NCBI GenBank assembly: GCA_963978545.1
Contig: OZ021732.1
Span: 45,270,059-45,334,058, forward strand
Reading direction: 5' to 3'
DNA from: Linyphia triangularis
Lineage: Eukaryota > Arthropoda > Arachnida > Araneae > Linyphiidae
DNA length: 64,000 nt
Below are positions 11,353 through 22,000 of this stretch, one piece after another (positions within the stretch are counted from its first letter, which is position 1; each line of letters opens with the position of its first letter). Both the position numbers and the translations under genes were made by a program. Below the pieces are notes generated by a model. It was not told the DNA's origin and did not search any database. It saw only the letters and a program-made list of their open reading frames with translations.

Positions 11353-12168
11353 TCAACTTTAAACTTTGATTTTTTAAGCTTTACCATTACCAGACAAGAT
11401 ATTGTGTTTCTCCAAATTTAACAATATTCGTTGGGGAATATCATGTGGAGTATTCTGACTATTTTCCAAATCAGATAAAATTCTGTTTCAAAACGGCTTT
11501 TTTTTTGCTATATATATGCCACTACTATTAAGGCTGTAATAGAAGTTAAAAAAAAAATTCATAAATATTCCTAAATTTTTAATGTATCCCCGTAATATTT
11601 AATTTTAAATATAAAACAGCCGTTTAAAAATAAGTTGGCCACAGGTAAACTATTAAAAACATTTCCCTAAATTTTATAAGAGGACATCTCGAATTCGCGT
11701 GTCTGAACGGAAATTTTCTTTTTAAATGCTTAGTGTAAACATGATGGTTAAATACATCTTTAACTAACATAATCAACCCTTTCAAATTCCTTTCTTCTCT
11801 GTTCTATGGAAGAAGTAATAGTAAAATTCTGGTGAAATACGCTTAATCAAAGTATGTACGAAATGGCCATCCATGCTAAGTAACTAACACTCAGAAAATT
11901 TTAGTGACCCCTAACAATCTATTGACAAATGACGCAGCTTAAATCGGCATCCATTCAATGATTTCAGTTCCTCGTTTGAACATGAATGCGCAAGTGATTT
12001 CAGTAGGGATGATCCACATATTGTGTACTGTTAAGTGGGGGGATGAAAGTTTTGCAAATTCGTGCGGGTTGGCATATTTTCTAAAAAAAGGCAAGAAGGG
12101 CACTATTTTTAAAGAAAATGGGCAGGCAGGGCGTGCCGCCGTCTGAAAAACGCCTAGGATGAACTCTG
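11353..12168 (+). mobile_element. TIR element copy a, right part
   Basis: After the gypsy integrase relic the sequence resumes the repeat: TGTGTTTCTCCAAATTTAAC (about 11400) is matched at about 13409 in copy b. It ends with CCTAGGATGAACTCTG (12153-12168), the inverted counterpart of the start at 8247. A segment at about 11580-11690 also resembles 14640-14770. No coding capacity remains. Confidence 0.55.
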
Positions 12169-12952
12169 CTATTCATGATTGAGGAAGGGAACTTTGCTGT
12201 AATGTTAGAGAGAAATATACCTACGCTGACCAAAGTGGGATAAAAATATACTGCCCAATTGAAATTTAAAGAAATTAGATTTTATTCCCTCATTTAACAT
12301 TTTCCACTAATTTTATTAAATTTATGATTTGATTTGTTTTTACTGTTTAAAAAATTATCTTGTGTTTAGGTGCATATTTTAATTAAAAATCATCATGTTT
12401 TGCCAATAAACTGACAGTAAACCAACATTCCCAAACTTTTTCCTACTGCAACTGCCTAGACGATTTACCAAAACATGTTTATCTCTCCTGTTGCAAGGGA
12501 TGTATTAAATTATTTTTGTTGAATTAATGTTAAAATTTTTATATACTATACTGAAATACATTTTATTTTTAAGGGAAAAGGTATTTGCATCCAGGATTCC
12601 TGTGATGAAGAAAGCTTCAAAACCATCAAATGAGTATGTATTAGAAACTGTATGGTACTATATTGTTTTTTGGAAGATTGTACATAGTATCTAATTTAAA
12701 CAGTATCTTTGATTTTAAATATGTTAAGATGCTTAGGAAATGTGTCTCTTTTAATTTAACACTGAGTACAGATATATTGATAATACGCAATAAAGATTTA
12801 CTCTTTACAAAACAAAAATGTTGATGAGATTAAAAAGTATAACAACGTAATTCGAATGATTTTTTCCGCAGCCTCTTTCCTGTTCGACATTTGTCTCTGC
12901 AACATTCTCAATATCAATTTATTACAAAGTGGCTAAAACTTGATGTAGCTAC
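12169..12952. other. Non-coding stretch
   Basis: AT-rich sequence between two copies of the TIR repeat. No frame, splice signal or repeat that I could identify. Confidence 0.5.
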
Positions 12953-13450
12953 CAGAGTTCATCATAGAAATGAAAAAGGGCAGAGAGCTTTTTTCTAAAA
13001 AAGGGCAACTCCTGTTTATGAGGGCACTTTTATGAAAAATTTCAAAATTTTTAACTGGTTTTCTGTCATAATTTCTATAGCCTTGTTTTATTTTCCCCCC
13101 ACAATGAATATTTTCAAATTAAAAAGATAAATTAACAATGCTCAAAACAGCACAAATCAAAGACTTGCTCAGAAAACTTAAACTTAAAAATTTCAAAATG
13201 CTAAAACATCCATTTAAAATAACTACAATCCTACTTTTGTTGGAATGAGACTGAGAAAATTATTAAATATAAGAACCCATCTGCCCTTTAATAAAAAGCT
13301 TTCTTATCAATAATAATGTTTCTAAATTTCCACACCTTACAAAATTTTCTAAAATTTGAATGAATTAATAACTTCTCATTTTAGTCTTTGCTATTGTCAA
13401 ACAGGGGATAGTGTTTCTGCAAATTTAACAGTATTCATTGTGGGCTACTA
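12953..13450 (+). mobile_element. TIR element copy b (left part)
   Basis: It starts CAGAGTTCATCATAG and follows the same order of blocks as 8247-8589 (GAAATGAAAAAGGGCAGAG, GGGCAACTCC, GTCATAATTTCT, GACTTGCTCAGAAAA) and then runs without interruption into the block found after the gypsy insertion in copy a (GTGTTTCTGCAAATTTAAC). It therefore works as the uninterrupted reference for copy a. A matching right end was not found. Confidence 0.55.
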
Positions 13451-13606
13451 AAGCAGGGTTCATATGTCTCAGTGGCAGAGTTCACCAAAATGCGTGAAAA
13501 TGCATTGAAAATAAATTTCACCCCCATAGAATTAACTTTATACATGAATTCACGCATCAGAAGATCATGGTCAAATTTTTAAAAATAATCAAACATTTTA
13601 TAAAAT

Positions 13607-13720
13607 CAGAGATCATCCTAGCCATTTTTCGAAGGGCAGAGCTACCTACCTGCCCTTTTTCTTTGAAAATAATGTCCTTTTCTGAAATTTCTTTCTCTTT
13701 TTCATGATCTCTGCTGTTAA
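13607..13720 (-). mobile_element. TIR element copy d, end fragment
   Basis: CAGAGATCATCCTAG, then a short spacer, GGGCAG and CCTACCTGCCC, corresponds to the reverse complement of the right end of copy a (12080-12168). It therefore lies in the opposite orientation to copy b beside it. Confidence 0.5.
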
Positions 13721-13759
13721 GGGTCTAGTGGGCGTTTTTCTATAAAACTCTGAATTGGA

Positions 13760-14066
13760 TATTTTATTTGGTTAAAATACTCTTATTAAGATTTTTCTTA
13801 AACATTTAGTTTGGATTGCATTAGTTTTATTCTCCTTCAGTTTTGTGATTTTCCAGGTTTCACAGGCATATAGTAAAATTGATTTTACTATTACATTATA
13901 AATTTTTAATTTTAGAGAAAGGTTTAAGTTTGACGATTTCCATACTTTAAAAAGCATTCTAAAAGCCTTTTGTGCCTTTTTAATCCTACATTTGTCATCT
14001 TCATCGGTACCACCTTGTGTGTCCATAATGGAACCGAGATATGTAAAACTATCTGTTTCTTCAATT
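13760..14066 (-). pseudogene. Non-LTR (LINE) reverse transcriptase C-terminal fragment
   Basis: The minus strand reads FTYLGSIMDTQGGTDEDDKC, then RIKKAQKAF, LKLKIYNVIVKSILLYACETW and a Lys-rich tail. This is the thumb-side end of LINE-type reverse transcriptase, where YLGS and LLY(G/A)(S/C)ETW are conserved. About 95 residues remain. The catalytic core and the rest of the element are absent, so it is a truncated relic. Confidence 0.75.
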
Positions 14067-14132
14067 TTTTTTTATTTTATAATAATTTTTATCCTATTTT
14101 TACTGTTTATCTTCATGATTTTGGTTTTGTTT

Positions 14133-14410
14133 TCATTTGTTCTTATCTACATCAGAAAATAATGAACTAGTAATGATGTGAATTGCATGTCTTTCCATAT
14201 GTCTAGTTCCTGTAGTTGCAAACAAGTTTGCAAATGCTGGTGATTGATCAAAGTTTGCTGCCTCAACTCCATCAATGCCTATTTGCATTAAATTATTTAT
14301 AGTTTCAGTGGATAAGTTGCATCGCAATGGGCTCTTTATACGATTCATTGTACTGAATCCTTCTCGCAGGCAGACTTGCTGGGAGAAACACAGTTGCGAC
14401 CTTCGACTGA
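14133..14410 (-). pseudogene. hAT transposase C-terminal fragment (second kind)
   Basis: The minus-strand frame includes REGFSTMNRIKSPLRCNLST followed by ETINNLMQIGI and FDQSPAF. A [ER]xGFSxMNRIK start, an NLM helix and a FDPxPA end are the pattern of the hAT dimerisation region in the ZNF862/KIAA1586-type group. It is not a copy of the fragments at 7796-7953 or 34650-38832. The upstream part of the 126-codon frame does not look like transposase. Confidence 0.65.
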
Positions 14411-15084
14411 AAGTCCCGAATCGGTCGTAATTGCATGCGCGTGAGTGAAAATAAAAGATATTCATCTTTTGAATGGTATTTTTGATAAAATATTTACATG
14501 CCCTGGCAGGCATGTATGAGGAAAAAATACATTTCCAATCTCAATTTTTACACGCCCCGGGCTTGTCTGGCAATATAATATTCGAGCCTAGCTTGCCGCT
14601 ACTATAAGTTATAAAAGTTTTATTTTTTAAAATTAGAAATAATCCTGGATTTTTTTTAATTCCAGTAATTTAATTTCAAATATAAAATGGGTGTTAAGAA
14701 TTTAATAGCAACTGGTAAATTACAAAAATCATTCCTCTAAATTTACTTAAAGGCCATTGCTATTATATGTGTTGGAGCAGAAATATTCTTGTTAAATGTG
14801 TTAGAAGTGTTATAATGTTGAATTAAATAAATCTCTCATGAGTAAGTTATAAAAAGAATCATATTGAAGTTAGCGACGATTACAGGCAGGACAATAACAA
14901 AAAGGAATGTTCTATAAAAATATTTGCCAGATTTTAATAAAATGATATGAAATTATTGATGCCAGATACATTGATGTAAGTAAGTTGGTGGGCATTCAAA
15001 TGTCAACAATTATTTCCAACAACGTTATCACAGCATGTCCCCTTAATTGTTACAGTTTGTCATTAACTTATATGCATAAATGTT
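14411..15084. other. Non-coding stretch with a repeat segment
   Basis: About 14640-14770 resembles 11580-11690 (TTTAATTT(C/T)AAATATAAAA, CAACTGGTAAA/CACAGGTAAA, ATTCCTCTAAATTT). The rest shows no feature I can name. Confidence 0.4.
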
Positions 15085-16499
15085 TTTCATGTAAGCACAG
15101 TCATTGCATATTTCAGGTTATGAAGTGTCCTTTTTTATACCCTTTTTGTCATCACATCTGCAAGTTTTTCACTTGATGGTATATACTCAAGCTCGATGAC
15201 TTTGTTTGAAACTAACTCTCGAATAAAAAAAATGCTTTATATCTATGTGTTTGCTTCTTTCAGAAGTGACACGATTTTTTGCAATAAAAATTGCTCCTTG
15301 ATTGTCAACAAGCACCTTTTGAGGTGAAGACAACAATCTATCCCAAATTTCTTTTAACAAGCTGTTGATCCATAAGACTTCTTTTGCAACATGACACATT
15401 GCAATGTATTCTGCCTCGGTTGACGATAAGGCTGTAGTCGCTTGCTTTTTGCTTGATCATGAGACTGGTCCATCTGGGAGTAACACTATATAGCCATTGT
15501 AGGATTTTCGATCGGTTTTATCCCCTCCCCAATCAGCATCAGAAAAAACTTGTAACTCTCTTCCTGTTTTTTTAAATATCAGCTTCCTATACATTGTCCC
15601 CTTGAGGTATCTTAAGATGTGCTTCTCGCATTGAATTGGCTCATGAAGGTTGATGCGAATGCAATATCTGGTCGAGTACCACAAGCCAGATATAATAGAC
15701 TGCCAAGTGCTTGTCTATATGGTATGTTGCTGCTTTCTTCTTTAATATGATCCCACTGCTGATCTTCTACCTTCAAGTAGGTGATATTTGGATCCAATGG
15801 GGTGAATGCAGGCTTAGCTTCAGTCATTTTAAAGGTTTCTAGAATATATGACAGGTAAGCAGTTTGATCCAGAGTTATAGAACCATCATCTTCTTGGGGT
15901 ACCTTCATTGACAAAATGTGGTTGGCATGGCCAAGATCTTTAACTGCAAACTGTCTCTTGATTTCTTCTTTGAAGTTCTTTATATTTTGCATTTTGCCAA
16001 TGATGAGTAAGTCATCCACATAGACACCTATTTCTAAGGTTCTTTGATGAACATAGTAAATACAAGGATCTGCATCTGACCTTTTCACTCCATAGCAAGT
16101 TAAGAAATTGTCCAGGCAATGATTCCAGACATGGCCTGACTGCCTAAGACCATATAGACTTCTTTTGAGATGACACACAAGGTGTTCTTGACCTTTCTTT
16201 GCACATCCTTCTGGCTGAGACATATAAATATCCACTTCTAAAGTCCCATTGAGGTAGGCTGCAGTTATGTCCATCTGATGAAGCTCGAATTCCATCTCAG
16301 CAGCTATAGAAAGTAGGATACGTATTGACTTTAATTTAATGACAGGTGCGAAAGTATCCTGAAAGTCAGCACCTTGTACTTGTAGGTAACCTTTTGCTAC
16401 TAGTCTAGCCTTGAATCTTACACAGTCTCCAGCTTCATCTTTCTTCTTTCGAAATATCCATCTAGATGAGATTTCTCTGATGCCTGGAGGAGATGCCAT
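15085..16499 (-). pseudogene. Copia (Ty1-like) retrotransposon, RT and RNase H, broken
   Basis: The minus-strand frame from 16499 has RKKKDEAGDCVRFKARLVAKG, FQDTFAPVIK, HQMDITAAYLNG, KRSLYGLRQS and the catalytic YVDD, then KVEDQQWDHI and LACGTRPDIAFA. RNase H follows in another frame (HILRYLKGT, FSDADWGGD), then after a stop CHVAKEVLWIN, VDNQGAIFIAKN and RSKHIDIKHF, and finally EYIPSSEKLADVMTKRV at about 15120. At least two frameshifts and a stop separate these blocks. Gag, protease and integrase are missing. The 5' edge (16500) falls directly in another repeat. Confidence 0.85.
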
Positions 16500-16501
16500 T
16501 G

Positions 16502-16617
16502 TGGTGAAAAATGTTGAGAAATTATGGCATAAAAGCAGTTACAAATTTCTGCAATTTGCCATTAAAGTACTCTAGGAAACAGGAGTTGGCCTTTCTTTTC
16601 CACTTTGAGGATGAAAT
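16502..16617 (-). repeat. TIR element copy c fragment
   Basis: On the minus strand CCAACTCCTGTTTCC, GGCAAATTGCAGAAATTTG and TTATGCCATAATTTCT match the interior of copies a and b (about 8297-8390 and 13000-13080). The copia relic abuts it, so copia probably inserted here or a deletion joined the two. Confidence 0.5.
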
Positions 16618-16699
16618 CTGAAAATAATATGTATTTTCTTTGATTAGATGAACATCTGAAAAATTCAAGTCCTCTTTAAAAATAATAAATAAATTACTA

Positions 16700-16890
16700 A
16701 GAAATAAACAATTGGAAAAAAAGGCATATTTGTCAATTACGGCAACTTCGTCAGGGGGCGACTACTGCAATCGACGGCAAAATGCAAGAATTTTTCTGTA
16801 TATGTTATGGCAAAAGCCTAAATAACATATGTTACCTCAAAATTCTCGTTCCACCAGGTTTGAAAGTCATAAACATTAAAATAACAATGA
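16700..16890 (-). repeat. Dispersed repeat, copy A (contains an empty insertion site)
   Basis: Its reverse complement, running from TTTCTCATTGTT through GTGGAACGAGAATTTTGAGG, AACATATGTTATTTAGGC, ACATATACAGAAAAATTCT and CCAATTGTTTATTTCTT, matches 23770-23866 plus 24715-24845. The second copy carries an 840-bp insertion exactly at the AACATATG|TTATTT position (16826-16833 here). The RT fragment at 17115-17458 lies upstream in the same orientation and may belong to the same element. Confidence 0.7.
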
Positions 16891-17114
16891 GAAAGGCAAA
16901 TTGAACAACAACAAAAATTTCAATTCGAACAAGAAAAAACTTGCAAAGATTCAAACTTACCGCCCTTCAAAATGGCTAACTAAATCAACTATGAATCTTG
17001 TCTTTCAATCTTACTAAAATTGTTCGATAACACCCTGCACCATATGTCGGTTTGAAATGTAAACCTCAGTTAGTTTGTCAATATTAAAAAAATTCTCCCC
17101 AAAATTATTCCTAC

Positions 17115-17458
17115 TCAGACTAATCCTAAAATTGTTGCATCCCTCTTTGAATCTTTTGAATTGTTACAATTCCTTTTAATTTTATTAAATTGATTAAAGA
17201 AGATGTTTTGAAAAATCTTTTTGCTCAAATTACTCTGGAAATTAGTAAAAGAAATTACCTTGAATTTAAAATCCGATCTTTTGTCAAAAATTCCAGTGAA
17301 AATATTATTATTGTATATTACAATTTTTATATCCATGTAATTGTCAGATTTGGAATTGGAATTTGTTGATTTTAGTGTCAAAGCTTTTGGATAAATTTCC
17401 CCTAAAATTTCTAGATTATCAAAATGGAAAAGAATTAAATCGTCAATGTATCTGAAAC
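17115..17458 (-). pseudogene. Reverse transcriptase fragment with YIDD
   Basis: The minus-strand frame reads FRYIDDLILFHFDNLEILGE, then IYPKALTLKSTNSNSK and MDIKIVIYNNN. F-R-Y-x-D-D followed by an L(T/E)L strand is the catalytic region of a reverse transcriptase, most like the Penelope-like group in my reading. No GIY-YIG endonuclease is visible, so the family is uncertain. About 115 residues remain. Confidence 0.5.
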
Positions 17459-17574
17459 CTTTGATCTCTGTTCAGAAATTTTTGTTCATAAAAATGTAGG
17501 TAAAGATTGGCTGCTTTTGAATATGGTTAATGTGATATATTTTCTATATTTTTAAATATAATAAATGCTATATA

Positions 17575-17710
17575 ATAAAATAAATGCTAGGAAAGCGACA
17601 AATTCATTCCACAATAACAATAAATAATCATTCGAGAAAAAAAAAATACAAGTTAGAAAAACGATAAATTCACTTCAGAATAACGATAATAAATCCTCGA
17701 TAAATATATA
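17575..17710. repeat. Imperfect tandem duplication (about 70 bp)
   Basis: AAAGCGACAAATTCATTCC, ACAATAACAATAAATAATC and TCGAGAAAAAA are followed by AAAACGATAAATTCACTTC, AGAATAACGATAATAAATC and TCGATAAA. The two units are about 70 bp apart and diverged. Confidence 0.4.
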
Positions 17711-18152
17711 TATATTTAGAGAAAAGGCATAAACTATAAATGAACGTGAACAACAGAAAAGGGTGGGAGGGGGGGGATTTTGAAAGTGTAAATCGCCAAA
17801 AAAAGCTCTAATAAAGGGGCGCTTCAACCAGGTTGCCAGACAAAAGAGAGTAGCAGACGAAATAATCTCTAGTTGAATCAGCGACAAGTTGCGATATGTG
17901 CTTTAGGCATGTACGAAATCTGGGTTGCTAATTTTGTGAGCTTTCTTGCAGTTTGCATGGTTGCGATAGTACGCAAGTGCTAGAATATAGTTTTGAAAAG
18001 AATAAAATCTTGTAAACTAACATTTATACACTATGCTCAATACCAGATGAATTTTGCTTACAATTTCTGTTCTATATTAACTTATTTGTTCTGCTTAACT
18101 ATATTTGTTTCTATAATCTTCAATAATCTATACATATTTCTATTCCTGTTAG

Positions 18153-19012
18153 ATTTATTGGTAATAAGGAAACTGGAAAGGCAGAAGATGCTATGAAATA
18201 TTGCATAAAAAAATCTGCAGCCATTGAAATCGGCAGGAGGCTTGCACAAGTTACTAATCGTCAAAATGAAAACAGAAAAACTACTAGCATTAACTCGAAC
18301 AATACTGATGGTAGACGGCTCACAAATGCTGCAGTACATTACAGAAAAATAAAAACTACTGAAAGCAGCTTATCTAACAGGAAATGTACAAATATTTCCA
18401 CCAAGACTGTTAACAAAAAGCCTACTGTTGAGCCTGTCGTTGCAAGTATCGACAGAAAGCTTACAAATGCTGCAGTTCGAATCGGAAATGAAAAGTCAGC
18501 TGAAAATAGCTTAGCTAACAAGAGATGTACAGGTGTTTCCACAAAGACGGTTAGCCAAAAGGCAACTGCAGAATCTATCAGTGCGAATAAAAAAGTTAAT
18601 TTTGTTAGAAACCAAAGCGATAATAAAAAATCTACATATATCGAAAACAGTAATATGAATAGACGAATGACTAATGTTAATAATTCAAAACTCAAAGCAC
18701 CTACACATAGTCAAAGAAACATTGTCAATCGAAGGCTTACAAACATTAGCAGAAATGAAACAAAAAGGCCAATAGACATTGCCCCACAAAACAAAGGTCA
18801 AACCAATAAATCAAAGCAACAAACAACAAGATGCAATAACAAAGAAAGAAAAATTGATGAAGTTCAAGGTAATTTGTTTCTCAAATCTAAACAAGATGAT
18901 GTTAAACCTTGCAAAGATACTTCACTTAATCATGGACCAAGTTCATCAATACTAAGTCGGGGAAAAAATAGTGTACAAGCAAATGATAATAATTTCAATC
19001 ATTTTACTCAGC
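18153..19012 (+). CDS. Exon 1 of the model: basic repeat region
   Basis: The acceptor is TTCCTGTTAG|A at 18151-18152 and the donor C|GTAAGTAA at 19013. The frame is open through the exon, reading FIGNKETGKAEDAMK before the long frame, so either an upstream coding exon exists or Met 18193 is the start. Counting from that Met, residues 41-87 and 88-134 are two copies of a 47-residue unit beginning R-[RK]-L-T-N-A-A-V and containing [RK]-C-T-(N/G)-(I/V)-S-T-K-T-V. Weaker units starting RRLAQVTN, RRMTN and RRLTN lie at 15, 158 and 180. The exon is Lys/Arg/Asn/Ser-rich with no membrane segment. It ends with one base of a codon completed by exon 2. Confidence 0.75.
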
Positions 19013-22000
19013 GTAAGTAATCCATTAATATCTTTCGTTAATCGGACATTTAATTTACCTTGTTTTGATGCAAAACTTTTCTTTTTTTACATCACTTGTA
19101 AATGAAATGCAACACTGTGTGGAATATTTATTTCTAGAATTATCATTTAACAGTTTTTTTATAAGAACAACAAAATACTTAACAAAGTGGTATATTTTTT
19201 AAATTGGTGTTTGTGTATTAAAATGCTTAACATATTACTTTCACCTTTTCTAATAGCCTTGCTTAATATTCTCAGTCCTATTTATACTGTTGTAATACCA
19301 ACATTGCTATATTGTAATTGAAAAACATAATGGTTTAAAATGTTTTACATTGTGCACCAAAAGTAATATATATATATAGTATGAAAAATTAATAAAAGTT
19401 ACCTTATTTAAAGTTATTTCCTTAATTTTGATTGATTTTCTCTCGTATCAATTTAATCATTATTTTAATTTCTATGTAACAATTTTTAGTGTTGCTAAAA
19501 AATTAAGGAATGGTTTTTTTCTTATAATATAATTAAAGGTTATTACTTCCGTAAGAAGTTCGCCTTAGTGCCAGCATATCTGGCATATTTACTGGGTTTT
19601 ACATTATTAAATTTTTCTGGAAGAAGTCTTGAAATCCTTTTTTTTTTATATATATCCTTTATATTGACTTGGATTTTGTTTGTGTGTGTGGCTCTGGCTA
19701 CCGAGCAAATCTGCGGAAGCTTAATTAAACCAGTTGCTGTTATTTGATCCATTTGAAACTTGGTTAATAGATTCAATGGCAATGCATTCTATCAAGTTTT
19801 GGGTCTGTCACTAAAAGCTCGATTTTATACACGTTTTTATAAATTGTTTTGGAATACTAATAAATTCCATTTAACCGATAATTGTTGAAACTTTCCTGTT
19901 GCCAAAATTATTTTAATCAGAATAAATAAAAGATATCTGGACGTAAATGCATGAATTAGCAATCGTTTTTAATAAATAAATTTTGAAATGTAGAGTCCCG
20001 CTTATTTTTCTGGTAGAAATGCTTTTTGTATTTAAAATTAGATGTAAACATCAAGCACATGCTGACAACAGAATCAGCACCATGTGATGAATATAAAAAT
20101 TGGCAATGCATATAAAGGATTAATATTAAAAACTTTGTTTTTATCTGTTATATTATTTTTGGAAAATTCTTTTAAAAAATTTAAAATGTTTTGCAATTTT
20201 TCAAAAAATATTTAAGTTGAAACATGACACTGTTGTTAACCACACGTGATACTAAGTAAAAGAGAAAAATCGGTAATTTGTTGTGCTGCTTTCCGTTGGC
20301 TATTGAAAATGCTCTGAAAAATATTACCTACACTTTCATCTAATTCAGGAAATTATAACAAAAATATTTAGCATTTTCTCCAATTTTGAGACATGCACCA
20401 GAAACCGTCAAGTCTAAAACAGAGTCCGATAAAATGGACGTACGCGCGTACGATGTACGCAGGAAATCGTCATATCCCGCAGGAAATTAAAATCAAAAGT
20501 CGGTTTTTTTTTAATTTTTTTTTTTTTTTTTTATTAATGTGCCAAACGGATTGAGCGATCCGCATTCTGGCAAGAGCAACATCGTTCCGCAGGGTTGCTA
20601 TTCCCCATATAGTTCCAATGCTAACCAGTTACTATAAATGCTAACCAGTTACTTCTAGCAAGAAGGAGAAATTTCATTTAGGTAGGGTGGGGAAGGGAGA
20701 AGTGTTGACAACCATAGGAATTCATTTCCTAATTTTGGAATCTGAACTTATTGAAAAATGCAATTACATGTTTTTCTTTTACTGTAACTTTTTCAATCCA
20801 TTTGCATCTTAAGTTTTTGGCACTTGAGAGTTTATTTCCTTCAATTTTCTTTTTAATTTGAAAGAATTCTTGGGATATTTCATTATAATTTAAAAGAAAC
20901 CACATTTTTCTTTAAAATAAAAAAGGAGCTATCCAAGCACGACAAGGAAAATAAAATGCTGTATTTGCAATGAAAAAATGTTGGAGTAAAACTATTCCCA
21001 TCATTTAAATCGAAAGCACAAAAATGAAAACAGTTAGGAAAGGAGGCATGCTGGACAAGCATCAATGTTTGCTTTCGTTTCATACGCTCAACCTTGAAGC
21101 CAACCCTGTACTAATGACCCTAATATTGAAACTGAAAATTTGCCATTTTTTACCGAGGTTAATCTTGCAAAGTCTGATGCTTCCAAAATCAATGCCAAGA
21201 AGGTTTTGAATTAAACAACATTAAATCCTCAATAGTACATAAAAATTAATTTTCTGCAGTGGTAAAGTTTAAAGCGCGCAGACTCGCAGGAAATTTTTGG
21301 TAATGGTATTTGTATACGCAGAAAGAAAATATTTTTCTGGAGCCCTGGTCTAAAAGTTGGTGCAGTTATCACCAAGCTGAAACGTTTTACAAAAATAATG
21401 TTTTAACATCGTGGACTTTTATTTTAATTCATTAGTTCAGGGTTTTCTGTAGCAACCTTATCACAGATCAGAAGATTATTAGCTTCAATTAGTTATCACT
21501 ACAATTTGGGAATTTTTATCTTGTACCCGTCTAACCGATGAGTACCCCATTTTTTTATTTCATTTTGTTTGTAGGGTTGGTAGATCAAGTTAATCTCTAA
21601 CTATCCAATCTGTTCTGTCAGATTTAGCAACAATTTGACTGATATTAAGACCAGCATTTTTCCTGATTCCGAAGTTGAAGAATTCAAATTTTTCGTAGTC
21701 ATATTTCTGTTAAGTAGCAAACAAGGTGATTAGGTATCAGACCTTCAAGAGCAATTGATTTGACTGGTTATGTAAAAATTGCCATTTTGATTGATGTTTT
21801 TCTGGTCCATCGATTGAAATATTATTGTTTGTTAGCCATCTTATCTTGTTTAAGAACCAATAGTTTGGTGTCTGCAGCAATCAATAAGATATTACAACAA
21901 TTTCATCCAATTCCGATGTCTAAAAATTAGGATTTTAGGAAGGTTTCAATAGACGTCATCTTACATTGAACAACAAGGAAGTAAACCAGGTTTATTAGAT

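Noticed and set aside
18339..18695. 118-codon minus-strand frame opposite exon 1
   Set aside because: It is the antisense shadow of the exon; the plus strand has splice sites and a phase match.
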